Shown here piece by piece: positions 58,363 to 64,000 of a stretch of DNA of 64,000 bases (positions within the stretch are counted from its first letter, which is position 1; each line of letters starts with the position of its first letter). The stretch is taken from positions 4,340,001-4,404,000 of the forward strand of contig JAYKKR010000001.1 in the NCBI GenBank assembly GCA_036971615.1, given 5' to 3'. A program made the translations under genes and the position numbers. Below the pieces are notes generated by a model. The model saw only the letters and a program-made list of their open reading frames with translations, had not been told where the DNA came from and did no database searches. This DNA comes from Amyloporia xantha (lineage: Eukaryota; Basidiomycota; Agaricomycetes; Polyporales; Adustoporiaceae).

Positions 58363-59541
58363 TCACAGCGCCGCCGCCCGCGCCGCAACACCCTTCGCCT
58401 CCTCCAGTAACTTTGCTACTTCCAAAAACGACTCTGCAGACACATCCACCTCTCCCCCGTCCTTCTTCGCTCTGATATCCGGCGGACAGTCCGGCTCGCG
58501 CGGGCGCCGCACGAACACGGTCTTCATCCCGTGCGACGCCGCGGCGCGCAAGTCATAGATATGCGCGGCGACCATGGCGCATTGCTCTGGTCGAAGGTTG
58601 AGGTGCTCGAGGGCGCCGAGGTACATTTTCGGGTTGCTGTTAGTAGCGGTTAGGATAAAAGGAAGGGTGAGTAACAGAGCGGGGGAGTCAAGAGGACAAG
58701 CCGACGCACGGCTTGTACGACCCCAGGAGCGCCGAGGACAGCACTACGTCCCATGGGAGGTCCGCATACTTTGCCTGCGCGACGCGACGATTCAAGATGA
58801 TATCATGAGCGCGGCCCGCTGCCTATCCACGACATCGGCGTACCATATCAACCAGCGTACGCACGCTCCCGTTCGACAGCGTCCCGATGACCGCGTGTTT
58901 CTTCAGAGCGTACAGGCCTGCGGTAGTATCCGGCCATCCTGTGCGTGTCAGCTCGATGAGCGAAGGCAGAGGGCGATGGATAGTGGAGCAGCTGAGCAGG
59001 ACGCACCAGGGACAAAATGCCAGAAGAGGACGATGGTGTGCCGCGTGTGGTCGTCCATATGCGGCGCGAGACCCTTCCAGCGCGGCGTCTCGAGCATCTC
59101 GTCGAGGATCTGCGCGGAGGGGGAGGCATCGTAAGATGCTTGTGCGCGGCGACAGAGCGCGATGCGGTGCGTACCTTTCTGTGCATGACATCCACATTGA
59201 TGGACCCCTTGCCACCCTTCGCGATCGAGAACCTGTCCGTTGCGCGAACCGACGCATGCGTCAATTTCCCGAACATATACACAGCTCAGGCATGCGCGCG
59301 TGCGTACGTGTTCTTGTAGTAATTCTCCCGCCACTCACCCGTGAAGCTGTCCCAGTCTGTATAACGAACAGGCCGTTGATCTCTCGGATCAGTGTTTACT
59401 GGGGCAGAACGCACCTTCGTCGATCTTGCCCGCGAAATGCGTGCGGAGATGGTCGGAGACGCCTTTGCGCCAGTTCACGACGGTGCCCCAGACGTCAAAG
59501 ACGAACGCCTCGACGCCCACGAGCGGATTCTCGGACGACAT
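58363..59541 (-). CDS. Haloacid dehalogenase-like hydrolase, type II (2-haloacid dehalogenase family)
   Basis: The ATG at 59541 opens MSSENPLVGVEAFVFDVWGT, in which the first Asp of FDVWGT is the family's nucleophile, followed by VNWRKGVSDHL. Later exons give ILDEMLETPRWKGLAPHMDD, GWPDTTAGLYALKKHAVIGT with TLSNGS (motif II), WDVVLSSALLGSYKPNPKMY (motif III Lys), and CAMVAAHIYDLRAAASHGMK with the acidic motif IV pair replaced by HIYD. The C-terminus is a helical tail ending ARAAAL. Type-II enzymes dehalogenate short 2-haloacids, but fungal homologues often act on other small substrates, so the reaction is not certain. At least five introns were read; exact joins in 58780-59430 were not all fixed. 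Confidence 0.87.
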
Positions 59542-59978
59542 GGCGCTGCGATTGGTGGTAGGTATTCACTCGAACGGCGCGTGTGCATTGGAGCATTTGG
59601 ATGCTTTATAAGCCCCCCTTTTGCTTACGATCTATGCTATCTGTGTACTTGCGTCATGACGTCCCACGGCCGTCTTCGCGAGCGTTCTCTATAGTTGGTC
59701 AGCCAGAGGTCACTTTCATGTTGCGGCCTATGCCCGAGACCCCGAAGGGGCCGCTCGACTTTAACTGAGCCCGATGCTGGACATTGGAGAACCTAGATTG
59801 GGCGACAGAACTGAATAGATACAGGAAGATAGAACACGGTCCAGAGCTTATGAATAGGTATTAGGGAGCGCTACCAGAGCAGATATATAACAGTTATGAG
59901 CTTAGGAGAACACGATTCTCGGGCTGATCACAGAGGATTGGCCCAAACCAAAAAAATTCATCCGATCAGGAGAGGAAG
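59542..59978. other. Upstream region of the dehalogenase gene
   Basis: Contains the promoter of the dehalogenase gene. No other gene seen before the tRNA. Confidence 0.45.
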
Positions 59979-60071
59979 TACACTGAGCGGGAGTCGAACC
60001 CGCGCCGCTTGCTAGCAGGACAATCAAAATTGCCATGGAAGGCAAGCATGATACCGTTTCACCATCAGTGT
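59979..60071 (-). tRNA. tRNA-Gly(UCC) with a 22-nt intron
   Basis: Acceptor strands ACACTGA and TCAGTGT pair fully. The A box TGGTGAAACGG and B box GGTTCGACTCC both match consensus. The anticodon stem CTTGC/GCAAG encloses loop C-TTCC-A, so the anticodon is UCC. An intron at 60035-60014 sits one base 3' of the anticodon, the canonical place. The T stem is GCGGG/CCCGC. CCA is not encoded. Confidence 0.87.
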
Positions 60072-60280
60072 GTACATTTACATGATATATGAAAGTACTG
60101 TGATTGGTTGTTAATCATGATTCCTATATAGCCTCGATGTAAGTGGCGAGCAATGTCGAGGCGCACAGGTAATGTACCCGGAAACATGACATTCTGTTTT
60201 ACTGACGGTGTACAGTATCCCCGCAGTCTCATACTAAGACATTTAACGGTACCATACTCTAACCGATCGCACTGCAATTC

Positions 60281-63200
60281 TCATGAACCCACAAACGCTC
60301 GCTTGCCGTCTTGTTGGGGCTTCTCTTCTAACCCTCCCGTCGACACAACCGCTATGCCCCATTCAGGTCGCGGCGTACCAATGTATATCCTGCCGCGCCG
60401 CTGAACGGACGAAACTGCTGCCTGACTCACAATCGTCCCACTAGTTCCAGCGGCCTCATGGGGCAGCCGCGGCGCAGGCGGGACTACACCCACCCCATCC
60501 GGATGCTGATCACCGGGCGACGCCAGTGCTAGCACGCACTACACGAGCGATGAGGAACACAACTTGATGTATATGTTTACAAGCGAGAGCTTACCTGCTG
60601 CGTCGGGCGTTTAACAGCATATTGACGCAGGTAGGGAGGCAACTCGAAATCAGTATGGGCACCGAGATCAGGCTGTGAGCGCAAAGTGTCCATGAATATG
60701 GCTAGGCCCGTTGCAGTTCGGTCATCATGGGCTTTTGTCCCTTGCTGAAAATCAGTACTAGGGTCCTCTGGTAAATCTTCCAATAGGACAGGGGTGTTCG
60801 AGATTGGTACAACAACATCTTGACTGGGTACAGTAGTATTCGGCAACAAAGTCGTAGCAGTTTCGTTAAGCATAGTAGAATCCTCAATGGGCTCGTGGGC
60901 GACCTCTCCTTGCGGACTGTCTCGTTGCTTCTGCAAACAGATGAAAAAGCACACACTCGTAAGAGGCGAAGGAGACGAGCAAGCATGAATACACGTACTA
61001 ACCTGAGTGACAGGCTCCTCGGTCACCTGCACCTTCGTCACACCCTCCATCACGCTAGCGTACTCCTGGGCGCGACGATCTGTCTCGGCTCGTAAACGAT
61101 CGACTTCTGCATTGAGCGAGCAAGCCTCCACCCGAAGCTGTTTTCCATAGCATCCACAGTATTATCAAGCATCGAGCAGTCGTAAGCACACAGTCGATAC
61201 AGGTGAGAAGGCAAACAGACCTTCTCCAATTCGCCCTCCTGATCCACTTGGGCTTCTGCTTGGACAAATCTTGCCAGCATCGCCTCCATTTCCTTCTCAT
61301 GCTCTTGCGCTCGTTGGTTGGACGCAGCCTTCAAACCTTCTACCTCCGCGGCTAGTGCGCGTGCTTCATCCCGCAACTAGCCATGGGTTGTACGCGTCAG
61401 TATGCGCCGACTAGCACACCAACGAAAATAATCATACCGTGGCTAGCTCGAGCTCCTCGTCTTTCCGTTGCGCATTGATCAGCGCAAGCCCCGTCTGCAT
61501 TACTTCCATCTCTGCTCTGTGTTGCTGCACTTGGCGATCAGAATCGGCTCTCTGATGTTCGGCTTCAGCTTCGAGGTTAGTAACCTGCTCCTGCAATTTT
61601 GCCTCACGTTCCTGTGACCACAAACATTTGACTCGAATAAGCAAACACGATATGGCGACGGATGTGGTGTCAGAATAGATGCGTTACCTTGGCGAGGCGC
61701 TCCTCATCTTGTCGTTGAGCATTTACTTTAACAAGCTCTGCCCGTACGTCCTCCATTTGGTGCGCATGCTCTCGCGCACGCCCTTCTGCTTCCGCTTGTA
61801 ATCGTGCAACCTCTGTCTCGAGTGTTGTAATCTGGTCTGCTTGCGCTTTTGTTTTATCCTGAGAATCGCGACACATGGCATTATAAAAGGAAGGAAGCAT
61901 CATAAAAGATTGATTACTCACTTGCTCGAACAGCACCTGGACATTGCGCGCCTGCAACTCTAATTTCGAACATGAGAGATCTAGCGAAAGCTGTCCCCTT
62001 GTCTGCTCCAGAGCAACCAGCTTCGACCACGTCCCCTCCAGCTCCGTCTGATGTTGTTTCGTGAGACGTTGTACCTCCGCCTCGAGTTCCATATTCCGTG
62101 CACCCAGACTCGCTAGCTCGTTACAGAGACTACGGTGTCGACCCTGCGAACGTAAGGAGAGGTTAGCAGACGAACCCACACAGAAGCCGGCCTGAAACAA
62201 CATGAGATAAATACCACAGCCGTACTGACCTCGTCTACCCTTCCCTCCTTCTCCCTCTCCTGCAATTTCTTCTTCGCCGTCCCTAGCTCATCCTCCATAC
62301 TACTCCTGGCCATCTCCATTTCCCCCAACCTCCGCATAGCCTCCTCTCTCTCGCCCTCCATGACCCGCGAGCGCCTCTCCCACTCCGCGGCTCTTTCTTC
62401 CGCCCTCACCAATAGCTCCCTAGCCGCCTGTGCCTCCCGCACGGCGTGAGCCTCCCTCTCACCCACCCTTCCCAGCATCTCCTTCGCCGCCTGCGCTTCT
62501 CTCACCACCTGCGCCTCCCGCTCGCCCGCCCTAATCACCATCTCCCGCATACCATCCACGTCCCCTGCCCGCCCCTCCACCTCCCGCAGCCGGCCCTCCG
62601 CCTCCACCACCCGGCCCTCCATCTCCCTCACGCGCAGCTCCGCCTCACGTGCCCTACTCTCCATGGTTCGCAGCGCGGTACGTCCCTCCTTGGCGCGCTT
62701 GCGCCACTCCTTCGCCTGCTTCTCCCATGCGAACGCCCGTTCCCGCGCCTGGACGATCGCCGCCTGCGCCTCACGCTCGCTTGCGGACATTCGCGCCTCA
62801 TATTCGCGCAGCCGCCGCAGGAAGATCATCTGCACGCTCGACGATGAGTCGCTCGGCGAGGGCGGTCGAGGGGCTGTATATGCATCTGACTCGCCTGGCG
62901 GTGCATGACCAGGCTGCGATAGCCCCATGGAGGGATCAGGCTCAGGAAGAGATTCAAGCGACGTAAACGCAGAGCCGGGTGCGGATGTAATAAGGGGAGA
63001 ATGGGGTGCTGGTGCAGGAGCAGGAGCAGGGCCAGCTTGGTGATAAGATTGGGATGTTGGTGGGCGCTCAGGACTCGCAGTGGCTTGAGATACGTGACCG
63101 GCACGCTGCTCTGACGCACGCTGCACCTGCATGGACGACTGCACAGGCCGCTCGATCTCACCCAAGGCACGGCGATCCTGATGCATCGACCCCTGATACA

Positions 63201-64000
63201 TAGATGCGGGTGGACCCTGATCCGAAGGCGTAGATGTGTTCCACGCAGCAGTCGTCGGCAAGCCATGGTGAACAAAAGTCGTCACGCCCTGCGGGGGAGA
63301 CTGCTGCTGGGGGTAGTGCTCCGTCGAGTAGGGAATGAAGACGTATGGATGAGACCTTGCGTTTGGGTCTGATTGGGGTATATGTGTCGACGGCCCAGCG
63401 GAGGATTCAGGTGGTGGACCCGGAGCTTGCGAACTAGATGCAGGTCTGTGCTGAGGGGCGGATTCAGCGCCGTCGACCGATCTTGATGCGTGCTGGGGTG
63501 CAGACGTGATTCTGCGTTGGGGTGCAGGCTGTGCTCGACGACTAGGACCTGTGTGGGTATGGTGCTCGGTTACAGCCTGGCCGGGCCACGAATGCATATG
63601 AGGATAAGACTGCGGTTGTAGCTGAGATTGTGTGCGGTGCCCAACGACAGCTTGTGCGCTGGACGCGTCATATGAACCGCCCGGTAAACTGTCTTGCATC
63701 GTTGTATTGACAGCCGGTATTTGCTGCACCGGCTCTGGGGCAGGCGAGGTATAAGCTGTTGACGTCGACGTGGGCGTCTGGTACGACGTTACGGTGGATG
63801 CAGAACCCGGAGTCGACGATTCGTGCGATGTTTGATATGGTAAAGACGAAGGTATAAATGTAGCCGGGTTATGAGATACCGGTGGAATCCACTGATCGCC
63901 CGTTTGCTGCTCCAGTCCATGTACGTGCGAATTGTGAAGGTACATCGGCTGGTTTTGTGGGGGGTGAACAGCACTCTGGTCTTTGGAGACACGACGTGCG
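60281..64000 (-). CDS. Large coiled-coil protein with duplicated repeat exons (5' end beyond window)
   Basis: The frame is open from the window edge; MYLHNSHVHG at 63945 may or may not be the start. About 370 residues of Pro/Ser/Gln/His-rich sequence precede a long Glu/Arg/Ala heptad region (RRLREYEARMSASEREAQAA onward, with many AREAELRVREMEGR-type repeats), ending at 62230. Phase-0 exons follow: 62143-61922, 61858-61688, 61611-61438, 61376-61221, 61137-61003, 60930-60595, and a last one ending at 60281. The middle four each encode a similar 45-58 residue coiled-coil unit. The tail has LPEDPSTDFQQGTKAHDD and ELPPYLRQYAVKRP. No catalytic domain is seen; a scaffold or cytoskeletal role is only a guess. 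Confidence 0.82.

Noticed and set aside
1..64000. CRISPR array, bacterial operon or prophage
   Set aside because: No regularly spaced repeats and no bacterial gene layout; spliceosomal introns throughout.

Overview
The window comes from a filamentous fungus, most likely a mushroom-type basidiomycete (Agaricomycetes). The coding genes are split by many 50-80 nt GT-AG introns. The gene set is fungal: Ssn6/Cyc8, Brl1/Brr6, a Pyp-type MAP-kinase tyrosine phosphatase and a yeast-type cytosine deaminase. A Tad/LINE-like retroelement fragment lies at one edge, and gene islands are separated by long gene-poor stretches. No bacterial features or CRISPR arrays were seen. Exon joins below were deduced by eye from splice signals and protein family patterns.

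Layout. 1-1.9 kb: 5' part of a non-LTR retrotransposon (minus). 3.2-7.3 kb: Ssn6/Cyc8 TPR corepressor (minus). 10.4-11.5 kb: a compact element with 28-bp inverted ends and many TTTTTTACATG words, ending about 100 bp upstream of a four-exon SERF/4F5 gene (11.6-12.0 kb, plus). 16.8-19.8 kb: mitochondrial ClpP (minus) and Brl1/Brr6 (plus), diverging from a 288-bp shared promoter. 19.8-27.2 kb: no gene recognised. 27.2-29.2 kb: a small conserved-looking gene (plus) converging on an SMN homologue (minus).

30.1-50.4 kb is the most unusual part. Two arms of about 3.7 kb, in opposite orientation, each carry one intact gene for a two-exon zinc-finger-like protein followed by a decayed paralogue and a further fragment. 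Together they form a long inverted repeat. The loop between them holds the rhodanese plus tyrosine-phosphatase (Pyp-type) gene, a long non-coding leader region and an aspartic-protease pseudogene. A second, nearly intact secreted aspartic protease (51.4-53.1 kb, minus) lies just outside the right arm.

54.7-64 kb is a compact gene island: a secreted beta-rich protein (plus), cytosine deaminase (plus), a type-II haloacid dehalogenase-like protein (minus), an intron-containing tRNA-Gly(UCC) (minus), and a long coiled-coil gene whose 3' exons look like tandem copies of one exon (minus, running off the window).

The genes do not form one pathway. Housekeeping functions (transcriptional repression, mitochondrial proteolysis, nuclear pore assembly, snRNP assembly, pyrimidine salvage) are interspersed with recently duplicated accessory genes and mobile elements.
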